From Hyphomicrobiales bacterium (GTDB lineage: Bacteria > Pseudomonadota > Alphaproteobacteria > Rhizobiales > Rhizobiaceae): DNA of 64,000 nt. This document shows, in pieces, positions 18,593-27,836 of this stretch. The stretch is taken from NCBI GenBank assembly GCA_900469965.1, contig UBZP01000001.1:124001-188000 (forward strand). Reading direction: 5' to 3'. Within the stretch, counting starts at the first letter, position 1, and the number at the start of each line of letters is the position of its first letter. Below the pieces are notes generated by a model that had not been told where the DNA came from, ran no database searches, and saw only the letters and a program-made list of their open reading frames with translations. Position numbers and translations under genes: made by a program.

Positions 18593-19498
18593 ATGGAAGC
18601 CTGGGTCGTCATCACCATCTGCGCCGCGTTCCTGCAGAACCTGCGCTCGGCGCTGCAGAAGTACCTGCGCTCGTCGCTCGGGACGACGGGGGCGAGCTTC
18701 GTGCGCTTCGGCTACGGCTTCCCGGTGGCGATCGCCTATGTGGCGGCGCTCCATCATTTCGCGGGCTATGCCTTTCCGGCCCTAAATGCGCGCTTCGCCG
18801 TCTGGTCGGTGATCGGCGGGCTGGCGCAGATCTTCGCCACCATCCTGCTCGTCTACCTGTTCTCGCTGCGCAATTTCGCCGTCGGCACCGCCTATTCGAA
18901 GACCGAACCGGTGCAGGCGGCGATCTTCGGGCTGATCCTGCTCGGTGAGCGGCTGACGCCCGGCGCCGTCGGCGCGATCGTCGTCGGCGTGGCGGGCGTC
19001 ATGTTGATCTCGGTGGCGCGGATGCCGCTATCGGCCCGCAACCTGCTTTCGGCCATGACCGGCCGGACGGCGCTGATCGGCATCGCCTCGGGCGCGGTCT
19101 TCGGCATCTCGGCCGTCGCCTACCGCTCGGCGGCGCTCTCGCTCGACGGTCCCAACGCCGTGATGCAGGCAGCCGTCACGCTGGCCTGCGTCACCACCTT
19201 CCAGACGGCATTCATGCTCGTTTGGATGATGATCAAGGATCCCTCCGAGATCGGCCGCGTCGCCCGCTCCTGGCGCTCCTCGTCGCTCGTCGGGCTGGCC
19301 GGCGTCACCGGCTCGGCCTGCTGGTTCACGGCGATGGCGCTGCAGCAGGTGGCCTATGTGCGCGCGCTCGGGCAGATCGAGCTGCTGTTCACCTTCGCCG
19401 CCTCCGTCTTCGTCTTCCGCGAGAAGATCAACCGCATGGAGCTTTCCGGCTGCCTCATGATCGTTGCCGGCATCCTTTTGCTTCTGATGTGGAAATAG
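18593..19498 (+). CDS. EamA/DMT-family transporter
   Basis: This 301-aa membrane protein has about ten predicted helices arranged as two EamA repeats. The glycine-rich second half shows FGLILLGERLTPGAVGAIVVG and ends in GCLMIVAGILLLLMW. The substrate cannot be read from sequence; relatives export amino acids or metabolites. No good Shine-Dalgarno precedes ATG 18593. It is divergent from the nucleotidase gene. Confidence 0.82.
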   Translation: MEAWVVITICAAFLQNLRSALQKYLRSSLGTTGASFVRFGYGFPVAIAYVAALHHFAGYAFPALNARFAVWSVIGGLAQIFATILLVYLFSLRNFAVGTAYSKTEPVQAAIFGLILLGERLTPGAVGAIVVGVAGVMLISVARMPLSARNLLSAMTGRTALIGIASGAVFGISAVAYRSAALSLDGPNAVMQAAVTLACVTTFQTAFMLVWMMIKDPSEIGRVARSWRSSSLVGLAGVTGSACWFTAMALQQVAYVRALGQIELLFTFAASVFVFREKINRMELSGCLMIVAGILLLLMWK

Positions 19499-19587
19499 CT
19501 GGCCGCCGCACGGTTGCACGCAGCGATTGATGGCGCCGGCGATGGCGGCTATGAATCGGCCCGACCATTGCCCTGGGAGGATAGGAC

Positions 19588-20358
19588 ATGAATCAGAAGC
19601 AAAAAGCCGAGGCCTTTTTCGCACTGCATCGCAAGGGCGATCCGGTCATCCTCTACAACGTCTGGGATGCCGGCTCGGCGAAGGCCGTCGCGGGCGCCGG
19701 CGCCAAGGCGATCGCGAGCGGCAGCTGGTCGGTTGCCGTAGCCGGCGGCTATGCGGACGGCCAGGCGATCCCGCTTCCGGCGCTGTTGGACGTCGCGCGG
19801 GCGATCGTAGCGGCGACCGAACTGCCGGTGAGCATCGACTTCGAAGGCGCCTATGCAGTCGAGCCCGACGCGGTCGCGCTGAACGTGGCGCAGGTCGCCG
19901 ACACCGGTGCCATCGGCATCAATTTCGAGGACCAGGTCGTGGGCGGCACCGGGCTGCATCCGATCGAGCTGCAGGCGCGGCGCATCCGCGCCATCCGGCA
20001 GATGGCGGACAGGCGCGACCTGCCGTTCTTCATCAACGCCCGCACCGACCTGTTCCTGAAGGAGGGGGATGCGGCAAAGCATGGCGGGCTGGTGCCGGCT
20101 GCGATCGAGCGCGGGCTTGCCTATGCGGAGGCCGGCGCCAACGGCTTCTTCGTGCCCTGGCTGGCGGATCCGGAGCTGATCGGCCGCATCTGCGAGGCGG
20201 TGCCGCTTCCGGTCAACGTGATGATGAAGCCCGGCGCCCCGGATGCGAAGACGCTCGCCAAGTCGGGCGTCGCGCGGATCAGCTACGGTCCCGGCCCCTA
20301 TCGCGCGATGATCGACTGGCTCGGCAAGCAGGCCGCGGCCGTCTACGGAGCGGCGTGA
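19588..20358 (+). CDS. Isocitrate lyase/PEP mutase family protein
   Basis: This is a 256-aa TIM-barrel protein. LYNVWDAGSAKAVAGAGAKA, the acidic SIDFEGAYA, the Mg-site stretch IGINFEDQV and FFINARTDLFL place it in the PEP mutase/isocitrate lyase superfamily. The classical isocitrate-lyase KKCGH motif is missing, as in oxaloacetate-decarboxylase and carboxyphosphonoenolpyruvate-like relatives. The substrate is unknown. The start has GGGAGGATAGGAC upstream. It lies downstream of the transporter by 89 nt and convergent with argB. Confidence 0.82.
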   Translation: MNQKQKAEAFFALHRKGDPVILYNVWDAGSAKAVAGAGAKAIASGSWSVAVAGGYADGQAIPLPALLDVARAIVAATELPVSIDFEGAYAVEPDAVALNVAQVADTGAIGINFEDQVVGGTGLHPIELQARRIRAIRQMADRRDLPFFINARTDLFLKEGDAAKHGGLVPAAIERGLAYAEAGANGFFVPWLADPELIGRICEAVPLPVNVMMKPGAPDAKTLAKSGVARISYGPGPYRAMIDWLGKQAAAVYGAA

Positions 20359-20379
20359 GGGACGTCCGCGCTGCAAGGC

Positions 20380-20400
20380 AGGCGGGTTTGCGACCCGCCT
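20380..20400. terminator. Hairpin between convergent genes (possible bidirectional terminator)
   Basis: AGGCGGGT (20380-20387) and ACCCGCCT (20393-20400) form an 8-bp perfect stem with a 5-nt loop between the PEP-mutase-family gene and argB, whose 3' ends face each other. No T-run follows on either strand, so termination would be weak. Confidence 0.4.
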
Positions 20401-20442
20401 CCGGCAATCGCGTTCACGACATTCCGGCCGAAAGGACAGCCG

Positions 20443-21342
20443 TCAGGGGACGATCAGCGTCCCGGCGCCGCGCTCGGTGAAGATCTCGAGCAGCACGGAA
20501 TGGGCGGTCTTGCCGTTGAGGATGACGACGCCCTGGACACCGGCCTTGATGGCGTCGATGCAGGTCTCGACCTTCGGGATCATGCCGCCGGAGATGGTGC
20601 CGTCCTTGATCAGCGCGCGGGCTTCGGCGACCGAGAGCTCCTTGATCAGTTCGCCCTGCTTGTTGAGGACGCCGGGAACATCGGTGAGGAACAGCAGGCG
20701 GGTGGCGTTCAGCGCACCGGCGATCGCGCCGGCAAACGTGTCGGCGTTGATGTTGTAGGTGTGGCCGTCGCGGCCGGGCGCGACCGGGGCGATGACGGGG
20801 ATCATCTCTGACTTCGCCAGAAGGTCGATCAGTGTGCGGTCGACCTCGACCACTTCGCCGACGAAGCCGAGATCGAGGATGCGCTCGATATTGCTGTCCG
20901 GATCGACCACGGTCTTCTTGGCCTTCTCGGCGAAGACCATGTTGCCGTCCTTGCCGCAGAGCCCGATCGCCCATTCGCCGGTCTGGTTGATCAGCGCGAC
21001 GATCTCCTTGTTGATCGAGCCGGCCAGCACCATCTCGACGATCTCGACCGTCTTCTGGTCGGTGACGCGCAGGCCCCCCTCGAACTTCGATTCGATGCCC
21101 ATCTTCGCCAGCATGGCGCCGATCTGCGGGCCGCCGCCGTGGACGACGATCGGGTTGACGCCCGACTGCTTGAGCAGCGCGATGTCGCTGGCAAAGGCCT
21201 TGCCCAGTTCCGCATTGCCCATGGCATGACCGCCGTACTTCACGACGATGGTCTTGTTCTCGTAGCGCTGCATGTATGGCAGGGCCTGCGTCAGCAGCCG
21301 GGCCTGCATTTCGCTATCGGTCAGGGTATCGGTCGGGGACAT
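20443..21342 (-). CDS. argB: Acetylglutamate kinase
   Basis: It phosphorylates N-acetylglutamate in arginine biosynthesis. It has 299 aa from ATG 21342, with GAGGTCCCC directly upstream; the much longer open frame to 21702 overlaps the sigma remnant and is rejected. The amino acid kinase fold is marked by [24 protein letters not shown] and the C-terminal [10 protein letters not shown]. In rhizobia argB normally follows engB on the same strand. Here DUF1269, anti-sigma and sigma-remnant genes intervene. Confidence 0.95.
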   Translation of the reverse strand: MSPTDTLTDSEMQARLLTQALPYMQRYENKTIVVKYGGHAMGNAELGKAFASDIALLKQSGVNPIVVHGGGPQIGAMLAKMGIESKFEGGLRVTDQKTVEIVEMVLAGSINKEIVALINQTGEWAIGLCGKDGNMVFAEKAKKTVVDPDSNIERILDLGFVGEVVEVDRTLIDLLAKSEMIPVIAPVAPGRDGHTYNINADTFAGAIAGALNATRLLFLTDVPGVLNKQGELIKELSVAEARALIKDGTISGGMIPKVETCIDAIKAGVQGVVILNGKTAHSVLLEIFTERGAGTLIVP

Positions 21343-21378
21343 GGGGACCTCGCAATTTTGTCGGCGCCTGTTTAGCGC

Positions 21379-21699
21379 ATGTCGCGTGACGATGGAATGA
21401 CGAAAGATGGGGGCAATGCTCTCGCGATCTGCCCGATCCGCGCGCGAAGACCAGTGGCAAGCGGCACCGAGGAAGCATATGATATCGCCGGCGCGGCGCG
21501 TGACCCGGAGGAGGCGTCCATCCTGAAATCGGAAGGCCGGCGCATCGATGGCTGCAGGAACCGGCCGGGGCCGAATGGGCCGCGGCGGGAGGGTCCGGCT
21601 GCGCGGAGCGCCCGCGCGATGCGGCGTTCGCCGCCCGCCATGACGAAGACCTGGCTTCACCGAAGCCTGCCGAAATTGGGAGAGTGCCTGGAGCCATGA
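21379..21699 (+). pseudogene. Decayed ECF sigma factor gene (remnant)
   Basis: The open frame (106 codons) is not a normal protein but keeps recognisable pieces of an ECF sigma factor in order. [16 protein letters not shown] resembles the RNRAIDRLRARRP linker after region 2. [18 protein letters not shown] resembles the segment before region 4. [16 protein letters not shown] resembles the region 4.2 end 'KTW(I/L)RRSL.KLRECL'. Region 2 is gone, and the middle reads better in another frame (FAARHD just before KTW), so small deletions have scrambled region 4. Its terminal TGA overlaps the anti-sigma ATG (ATGA), the usual sigma/anti-sigma junction. This rests on recalled family patterns, not a search. 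Confidence 0.68.
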
Positions 21700-22418
21700 C
21701 ATCGCCCGACCAGAACAGCAAGGATCCGCGCCGCGACGAAGTGATCGCGGGCGAATATGTTCTTGGCGTCCTTTCGGCCGAGGACCGGCGCAAGGTGGAG
21801 GTCCGTCTCCAGAGCGACCGGGCCTTCGCCGCCATGGTGAACCGGTGGGAGGAGAACCTTTCGGCGATCAACAACGAACTGGAGACGATGTCGCCGCCGA
21901 CGCGCGTCTACACGGCCGTCGAGCAGCGGCTCTTCGAAGCGCCCCTGACGGGTTCGACCGGGGCGCGCCGCGGCGTCTGGACGTCGCTGGCATTCTGGCG
22001 GTCGGCGGCGTTGCTGGCCTTCGCATTCTCCGCGGCATTGCTGGCGCTGGGGCCGGACATCTTCGCACCGGCGCCGCCGTCGCAGGCGATCATCGCCGAA
22101 CTCTCCGGCCTGGACGGCCCGATCAGCCTGATGGCCCACTACGACGCGTCCCGCGGCATGTTCACCATGACACCGGCGGCAACCAGGCAGGACGGCGGCA
22201 AGTCGCTCGAACTGTGGCTGGTGGAGGATGGAAAGACGCCGGTTTCGCTGGGCGTCCTTTCGCAGTCCGGCGACGGAACGCTGACGATTCCCGAGGCCAT
22301 GCGGCCGAGGATCCGGTCCGGCGCCGTCCTCTCCGTCAGCGTCGAACCGCTGGGCGGTTCGCCGACCGGCACCCCGACCGGGTCGGTGATCGCCTCCGGC
22401 CGGGCGAGACGCTTCTGA
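21696..22418 (+). CDS. Anti-sigma factor (RskA-like), apparently orphaned
   Basis: This 240-aa protein has a short N-terminal anti-sigma zinc-finger-like/ASD region (about 12-75: [20 protein letters not shown]), where no HxxxCxxC is seen. One membrane helix follows (about 95-115: [17 protein letters not shown]). A C-terminal RskA-type extracytoplasmic domain contains [20 protein letters not shown] and [15 protein letters not shown]. The start ATG 21696 has CTGGAG upstream and overlaps the stop of the sigma remnant. With its cognate sigma gene broken, its present role is unclear; it may act on another sigma factor. Confidence 0.82.
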   Translation: MTSPDQNSKDPRRDEVIAGEYVLGVLSAEDRRKVEVRLQSDRAFAAMVNRWEENLSAINNELETMSPPTRVYTAVEQRLFEAPLTGSTGARRGVWTSLAFWRSAALLAFAFSAALLALGPDIFAPAPPSQAIIAELSGLDGPISLMAHYDASRGMFTMTPAATRQDGGKSLELWLVEDGKTPVSLGVLSQSGDGTLTIPEAMRPRIRSGAVLSVSVEPLGGSPTGTPTGSVIASGRARRF

Positions 22419-22492
22419 TCGACCCCATTGCGCCGAAGACAAGACCGAGGGGCCGCCGCCGGCAAACTGCAGCGGCCCCGCGAGGTGCCAGA

Positions 22493-23032
22493 TCAGGCCG
22501 CGGGCGGCGGCGGGGCCGCACCGGTGACGCCGGAGAGCGCCTCCTGAAGCCGCTTTTCCTGATCCGGCGAAAGCGACGTCTTGAGAACCCGACCCCGCAG
22601 CCCCTGGAGTTCGGCCAGCACCTTCTCCGGCTGCACCTTGCGGACGAGCACGAACAGGGCGGAGGAATTGTTCGGGATCGTCTCGCCCAGCGACTTGATG
22701 AAATTGTCGTCGATGCCGTAGTCGCTCAGCGAGCCGGACAGGGCGCCCGCACCGGCGCCGACGGCGCCGCCGATGGCAAAGCCCGCCAGCGGGTTCAGGA
22801 ACAGCAGCCCGACGAGGCCGCCCCACAGCGCGCCGGAGAGAAGTCCGGACGAGGCGCCGATGGCGGTCAGGTTGAGGCTCTGCTTCAGATGGACCTTTCC
22901 GGCCTCGTCGCGAACGACGACGACGGCATCCTCGAGGTCGATCAGGTACTCCTTCTTCAGGCCCGCCAGCTTCACGAGGACCTTGTCGGCCTCGTCCGGC
23001 GTATCGAATCCCACTACGATCAGATCGGACAT
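22493..23032 (-). CDS. DUF1269-domain membrane protein
   Basis: This 179-aa protein begins MSDLIVVGFDTPDEADKVL. A ferredoxin-like N-terminal domain is followed by a Gly/Ala-rich hydrophobic hairpin (about 68-105: GLLSGALWGGLVGLLFLNPL). An amphipathic helical C-terminus with a PPPPA tail follows. This architecture is DUF1269; its function is not established. ATG 23032 is preceded by GAGGGAG. Convergent with the anti-sigma gene; the gap contains an 8-bp GGGGCCGC/GCGGCCCC hairpin (22449-22479). Confidence 0.82.
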   Translation of the reverse strand: MSDLIVVGFDTPDEADKVLVKLAGLKKEYLIDLEDAVVVVRDEAGKVHLKQSLNLTAIGASSGLLSGALWGGLVGLLFLNPLAGFAIGGAVGAGAGALSGSLSDYGIDDNFIKSLGETIPNNSSALFVLVRKVQPEKVLAELQGLRGRVLKTSLSPDQEKRLQEALSGVTGAAPPPPAA

Positions 23033-23248
23033 CGGTGTGCTCCCTCTTGAATTCGCATCGGCGGGCGCCGACCGCGTAAAACGCGCGCAATCCCCCTTTG
23101 AGATCTTGTCGGTCCTCGAAGGGCCCTGCGCAGGACACTCGTGCATCATCTCTCGCGCGTCGATGGGGACGCGTGATGGACTAGCACATAGGGCACGTTC
23201 GATGACGGGCCAGTGACGCAGGTCAACTGTTGTTGGAGATTGCCGCCC

Positions 23249-23902
23249 TCAGCGCGCGATCGTGGCCTCGATGGCCGCACGCAGTGTGTCCAGGCCACGG
23301 CCTTTTTCGGAGGAGGTCGAAAGCACTTCCGGGTAGGCGGCCGGCCGCTTGCGAACCTTCTCGGTCGTTTCCGCCACGAGGCGGGGCACGCCGGCTTCCT
23401 TGATCTTGTCCGTCTTGGTCAGGACGATCTGGTAGGAGACGGCGGCCTTGTCCAGCAGGTCGAAGACCTCCTCGTCGTTCTTCTTGATGCCGTGGCGGCT
23501 GTCGACGAGGACATAGACGCGCTTCAGCGTGGAGCGGCCGCGCAGGTAGTCGAAGACGAGCTTGGTCCAGGCGTCGACCTGCTCCTTCGGCGCCTGGGCG
23601 TAGCCGTAGCCCGGCATGTCGACCAGCGCCATCGGCGGCAGATCGCCCTCGGCGCCGGAATAGCCGTCGGGCACGAAATAGTTCAGTTCCTGGGTGCGGC
23701 CCGGCGTGTTGGACGTGCGCGCCAGACCCTTGTGGCCGACGAGCGCGTTGATCAGCGAGGACTTGCCGACGTTCGAGCGGCCGGCGAAGGCGATCTCCGG
23801 CGGACCTTCCGGCGGCAGGAACTTCATCGCCGGTACGCCGCGGATGAAGATCCACGGACGGCCGAAGAGCGGCTTGTCGTCGCCGGAGTTTGTCGCTGTC
23901 AT
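23249..23902 (-). CDS. engB: Ribosome-biogenesis GTPase YihA/YsxC (EngB)
   Basis: This is a 217-aa EngB-family GTPase needed for large-subunit assembly. G1 is [15 protein letters not shown]2 region [13 protein letters not shown]3 DMPGYGYA, G4 LTKTDKIK and G5 TSSEKGRG. The gene normally follows yidC and precedes argB in Rhizobiaceae. Here an EamA transporter lies on the yidC side and accessory genes lie on the argB side. Confidence 0.95.
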   Translation of the reverse strand: MTATNSGDDKPLFGRPWIFIRGVPAMKFLPPEGPPEIAFAGRSNVGKSSLINALVGHKGLARTSNTPGRTQELNYFVPDGYSGAEGDLPPMALVDMPGYGYAQAPKEQVDAWTKLVFDYLRGRSTLKRVYVLVDSRHGIKKNDEEVFDLLDKAAVSYQIVLTKTDKIKEAGVPRLVAETTEKVRKRPAAYPEVLSTSSEKGRGLDTLRAAIEATIAR

Positions 23903-23954
23903 CGTCTGGCCTTCCCGAGCTTTTCGCCCGGCTTCCCGTTTTTGGCGGGCAATG

Positions 23955-24887
23955 TCAAGCGCCCGAGCCGGTCAGGCCCGCCCGCCGCTGGCGCCACGCC
24001 TCCCGGCCGAGGTAGCACAAAAGGGCGGCCAGAACGATGGCACCGCCGACGACCGTGTGCTCGCTCGGCACTTCGCCGTGGAACAACGCCACCCAGAGCG
24101 GCGCCAGCACCGTCTCTGCGGTACTGAGAAGGGCGGCGAGCGCCGCAGGGATCAGCCTTGCTCCGGTGACGAACAGGGCAAGGCCGAGGCCGAAGCTCAT
24201 GGCGCCGAAGACGGCGAGGATGCCGAGCTGCGGCGCGGAAACGGCGAAGCCCGCGGCCTGGGTGGCCGCGACGGTGCCGGCGATGACCGTGCCGGTGAAG
24301 ACGGCTGGCGTCATCGCCACATGCGCGTAGCGCCGGGTGATGATGGTGGCGGTAGAGAAGGAAAAGGCGATCAGCAGCGCCAGCGCGTCGCCGATCGGCG
24401 AGACGCGTCCGGTCAGCGAACCGGACATCATGATCCCGACACCGACGATCACGGCCGCAATCGCGACCCAGGTGGCCGAGGCGATGCGCTCGCCATAGAG
24501 GACCCGGCACATCAGGGCAGCGATCAGCGGCACGCTCGCCTGGATGAGCACGACATTGGCAACCGTCGTGTGCGCCAGCGCCAGGATGAACGAGGTCGAC
24601 GCGGTGGCAAAGCACACGCCGACCGCAAGGCCGGGCAGGCCCATGCGGGAGAAGAGCATCCGCGTGCCGCGCGGACCGTCCCGCCACAGCATGAAGGTCA
24701 GGAGGAACAGGGACGCGAACAGCGATCGCCAGAAGATCAGCGTCCAGCCGTCGTCCATGTCCAGGAGCCGCGCGAGCACGCCGCCGAAACTCCAGGCGAT
24801 CGCCGCGGCGAGCACGAGGACAGCGCCGTAGCCCTGGCCGTGGGCATCGACACTGGCGGAGGGCGTAGATACCACGGGTGCGGGCAT
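23955..24887 (-). CDS. EamA/DMT-family transporter
   Basis: This 310-aa inner-membrane protein has ten predicted helices in two EamA repeats. Landmarks are [31 protein letters not shown] and [21 protein letters not shown], the conserved 'E..LAPLWA' of this family. I prefer ATG 24887 ([13 protein letters not shown]); the frame is open to 24980. It is inserted between yidC and engB and separated from yidC by a terminator hairpin. Substrate unknown. Confidence 0.82.
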   Translation of the reverse strand: MPAPVVSTPSASVDAHGQGYGAVLVLAAAIAWSFGGVLARLLDMDDGWTLIFWRSLFASLFLLTFMLWRDGPRGTRMLFSRMGLPGLAVGVCFATASTSFILALAHTTVANVVLIQASVPLIAALMCRVLYGERIASATWVAIAAVIVGVGIMMSGSLTGRVSPIGDALALLIAFSFSTATIITRRYAHVAMTPAVFTGTVIAGTVAATQAAGFAVSAPQLGILAVFGAMSFGLGLALFVTGARLIPAALAALLSTAETVLAPLWVALFHGEVPSEHTVVGGAIVLAALLCYLGREAWRQRRAGLTGSGA

Positions 24888-24992
24888 GAGGTGCTCGTAG
24901 AGGCTGATCGTGCGATAGTGGCAGGCCGGCGGCATGCAGGCGCATGCGGCAGCGACGCGGCGACGTCGCAACGGGCACATTCACGATCGGGC

Positions 24993-25023
24993 GAAAATGA
25001 GAAGACCCCGGCAAGCCGGGGTC
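24993..25023 (-). terminator. Terminator downstream of yidC
   Basis: GACCCCGGC and GCCGGGGTC form a 9-bp stem with a 2-nt central loop at 25004-25023. On the minus strand it is followed by a broken T-rich stretch (TTCTCATTTT). It lies about 40 nt past the yidC stop and should end rpmH-rnpA-yidC transcription before the transporter gene. Confidence 0.7.
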
Positions 25024-25064
25024 CATCGCGATGGCGCTATGGGTCTTTCGGTCGCGGGGGCCGG

Positions 25065-26864
25065 CTACTTCGCCGGATCCGGTTTCTTGCCGAACATCCC
25101 CTTCAGATTGCTGAACAGCTCCACCTTGACGCCATGGCGCTTCATGATGATCGCCTGCTGGATGATGGAGAGGGTGTTGTTCCAGGCCCAGTAGATGACG
25201 AGGCCGGCCGGGAAGCTCGCCAGCATGAAGGTGAAGACGACCGGCATCCAGGTGAAGATCATCGCCTGGGTCGGATCCGGCGGCGTCGGGTTCATGCGCA
25301 TCTGCAGGAACATGGTGACGCCCATGATCAGCGGCCAGACGCCGATCAGCAGCGCATGCGGCACGTCGAACGGCAGCAGGCCGAACAGGTTGAACAGCGA
25401 GGTCGGATCGGGTGCCGACAGGTCCTGGATCCAGCCGAAGAACGGCGCATGACGCATCTCGATGGTGATGTAGATGACCTTGTAGAGCGCGAAGAACACT
25501 GGGATCTGCAGCAGGATCGGCCAGCAGCCCGCCAGAGGATTGATCTTCTCCTCCTTGTAGAGCGCCATCATCGCCTGCTGCAGGCCCATCTTGTCGTCGC
25601 CGAACTTGGCCTTCAGCTCTTCCATCTTCGGCTGCAGCCGCTTCATGTTTGCCATCGAGGCGTACTGCTTGCTGGCCAGCGGGAAGAACACGCCCTTGAC
25701 GACGATGGTGGTGATCAGGATCGCCACGCCGAAATTGCCGAAGTAGCGGAAGAAGAAGTCCAGCATCTGGAACATCGGCTTGGTGAAGAACCAGAACCAG
25801 CCCCAGTCGATCATCAGGTCGAAGCGCGGAATGGAAAGGGACGTCTTGTAGCCGTCGATGACCGGCACTTCCTTGGCGCCGCCGAACAGCATGTTCTTGA
25901 CCTCGCCCTTCTGCCCCGGCGCAATCGTGATCGCATCCTGGCGGAAGTCGGCCTGGAAGCGCGGACGACCGTCGGTGAAGTGGGAGAAGCGGGTCTCGTA
26001 GGGAACCGTCTGCGTCGGAACCAGCGCGGTCGCCCAGTACTTGTCGGTGATGCCGAGCCAGCCGCTCGTGGCCTTGCCGGGCGCGATCGTGGTGTCTTCC
26101 TCGGCGGCGGAGTACTTGACCTCGTGCAGGCCGAGCTCGCCGAGATAGCCGATGAAGCCCTCGTGCAGGACGTAGACGCTCGGCGTCGTCGGCTTGGAGA
26201 AGCGGGTGACGCGGCCGTAGCTGGAGAGCGACAGCGGCGCGCCGGTGGTGTTTTCGATCTGGTCGGTGACCTGGAACATGTAGTGCTCGTCCACCGAGAT
26301 GGTGCGGACGAAGCGGATGCCCTTGTCGTTGGTGTAGCTGAGCGTGACCGGCGTGGTGGTGGTGAGGCTGCCGGTGCCTTCCTGCGTCCAGACCGTCTGC
26401 GGCCCGGGCACCTGGCCGGTGGTCTCGTTGCCGACATAGGCGACCTCGGCAAAATAGCCGTGCTCCGTCTCGGCGGGGCTCAGAAGGGTGATGATCGGGC
26501 TCGAGCGATCGACCGTCTCATGATACTCGCGCAGCTTCAGGTCGTCGAAGCGCGCGCCGGTGAGATTGATGGAGCCGAGCAGCGAGGTGGTCTCGATCTT
26601 GACGCGCGCGCTCTGGACCGCTGCGGCCTGGCCGCTCTCCGTGGCAGCACCGGGGACGGCGCCTGCGGCCGGCGTCGATGCCGGCGTCGATGCCGCCGTC
26701 GTCCCCTGCGGGGTCACCGGATTGTCCTTGTCCAGTTCCGCCTGCATCTCGGCGACCGAACGCTCGCGTTCGATCTTCGGATTGACGTAGAGGAACTGCC
26801 AGGCGATCAGGATCAGCACCGACAGCGCAATCGCCACGATATAATTGCGGTTGTTTTCCATCAT
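25065..26864 (-). CDS. yidC: Membrane protein insertase YidC/Oxa1
   Basis: It inserts and folds inner-membrane proteins with or without Sec. The protein is 599 aa. There is an N-terminal TM (about 8-25: [20 protein letters not shown]), then a Thr/Ala/Pro-rich linker, a large periplasmic domain (about 90-340), and the conserved five-TM core from about 350 on, with [20 protein letters not shown] and [20 protein letters not shown]. The start overlaps the rnpA stop (ATGA); a second ATG one codon later is possible. Gene order rpmH-rnpA-yidC is conserved. Confidence 0.96.
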   Translation of the reverse strand: MMENNRNYIVAIALSVLILIAWQFLYVNPKIERERSVAEMQAELDKDNPVTPQGTTAASTPASTPAAGAVPGAATESGQAAAVQSARVKIETTSLLGSINLTGARFDDLKLREYHETVDRSSPIITLLSPAETEHGYFAEVAYVGNETTGQVPGPQTVWTQEGTGSLTTTTPVTLSYTNDKGIRFVRTISVDEHYMFQVTDQIENTTGAPLSLSSYGRVTRFSKPTTPSVYVLHEGFIGYLGELGLHEVKYSAAEEDTTIAPGKATSGWLGITDKYWATALVPTQTVPYETRFSHFTDGRPRFQADFRQDAITIAPGQKGEVKNMLFGGAKEVPVIDGYKTSLSIPRFDLMIDWGWFWFFTKPMFQMLDFFFRYFGNFGVAILITTIVVKGVFFPLASKQYASMANMKRLQPKMEELKAKFGDDKMGLQQAMMALYKEEKINPLAGCWPILLQIPVFFALYKVIYITIEMRHAPFFGWIQDLSAPDPTSLFNLFGLLPFDVPHALLIGVWPLIMGVTMFLQMRMNPTPPDPTQAMIFTWMPVVFTFMLASFPAGLVIYWAWNNTLSIIQQAIIMKRHGVKVELFSNLKGMFGKKPDPAK

Positions 26865-27250
26865 TCTTTCCCGGGGCCGGAGGGAGCCGGCCTCTTGTGT
26901 TTCTGCCTGTTGCCGATGCGCTCGCGAAGGCGGTCCTGGAGTTCTGCAAAAGGCGCATGGAGTATGTCGCGCCTGGCGACGATGACATAGTCGTGTCCGG
27001 GCGCCATTGCAAACCCGGCGGAAAGACGGACCGCCTCTTTCAGGCGCCGGCGCATCCGGTTCCGCTCGACGGCATTGCCATGCTTCTTGGTAACGGTGAA
27101 ACCGACGCGCGGCGGAGTATCCGGCTCGTGCCGGTCGCGCATCTCGAGGAGGAACAGCGGCCCTTTGCGCTTTTCACCCTCCCGCACATAAAGAAACTGC
27201 GGGCGGCTTTTCAGCCGTCCGACAGTCATTTTCTCGTCATCTTTGGTCAT
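26861..27250 (-). CDS. rnpA: Ribonuclease P protein component
   Basis: It is the basic protein subunit that assists RNase P RNA in tRNA 5' processing. At 129 aa it has the RNR signature [21 protein letters not shown] and an N-terminal [16 protein letters not shown]. The first ATG is at 27250; MTVGRLKSR at 27229 is an alternative. Its 3' end overlaps yidC by 4 nt and its 5' end lies 32 nt after the rpmH stop. Confidence 0.95.
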   Translation of the reverse strand: MTKDDEKMTVGRLKSRPQFLYVREGEKRKGPLFLLEMRDRHEPDTPPRVGFTVTKKHGNAVERNRMRRRLKEAVRLSAGFAMAPGHDYVIVARRDILHAPFAELQDRLRERIGNRQKHKRPAPSGPGKE

Positions 27251-27282
27251 TGCCCGGCTCTCGCTTCGGGCAAGCGCGGCCT

Positions 27283-27420
27283 TTAGGCCGAAAGACGCTT
27301 GCGACCGCGTGCACGGCGAGCGGAAAGAACCGCGCGACCGCCCTTGGTGGCCATACGGGCACGGAAGCCGTGACGACGCTTGCGAACAAGCTTGGAGGGT
27401 TGGTAGGTACGCTTCGACAT
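27283..27420 (-). CDS. rpmH: 50S ribosomal protein L34
   Basis: I read this by hand on the minus strand. The 45-codon frame starts [20 protein letters not shown], has the invariant [12 protein letters not shown] segment, and ends ARGRKRLSA before TAA. Size and basic composition fit L34 exactly. It is the first gene of rpmH-rnpA-yidC; its promoter must lie in the gap to the right. Confidence 0.97.
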   Translation of the reverse strand: MSKRTYQPSKLVRKRRHGFRARMATKGGRAVLSARRARGRKRLSA

Positions 27421-27836
27421 TTATTTTAACACCGCGGTGTGCGGCCCTTCTTGGGTTTGCGTTTAAGCAAGGAGCGTTACGTTTGCGGACGCATTCGCCG
27501 TCGCCGAAGTGACGGCTCGTCCGGACGTGCGCGGCTTATAAGGGGAAAGGCCGGGAAAAGTCAATTCCGGGCTGAAGATCGCCGTCTGGCCGAAATGATT
27601 AACGCAAACGCGGCCATTTCTTGTTCTCGGCGTGGCCAGGCGCCCTTGCCCGCCTCACGTTACGTGAGGCGAAGCCGCTGTTTTTCCTAACGAATATCAA
27701 GTCGGAAATGCGGCGGGACGGCCCCAATATTAGCTTTCATTACAATTCTCATTAACTTTTAAAGAGTAAAACGAAAAAAGTACACGGTGCGGCCCGCCGC
27801 TGCATTCGGTCGACAGTGGCAACGGGAGAACCGGAC
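27421..27836. other. 416-nt divergent intergenic region, rpmH versus chemoreceptor
   Basis: There is no gene here. It must hold promoters for rpmH (minus) and for the chemoreceptor (plus). The last ~100 nt before the chemoreceptor are AT-rich (TTAACTTTTAAAGAGTAAAA) compared with the surroundings. A perfect 9-bp palindromic repeat lies at 27651-27671. I could not assign exact -35/-10 boxes. Confidence 0.6.
27651..27671. repeat. Perfect inverted repeat in the rpmH-chemoreceptor gap
   Basis: CGCCTCACG-TTA-CGTGAGGCG has 9-bp arms and a 3-nt centre. It lies upstream of both divergent genes, so it cannot terminate either of them. An operator for a dimeric regulator, or a hairpin in a leader, are both possible. 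No regulator can be named. Confidence 0.6.

Noticed and set aside
23694-26990. 1098-codon plus-strand frame across engB, the transporter and yidC
   Set aside because: It runs through three well-supported minus-strand genes, and its composition is typical of a shadow frame.
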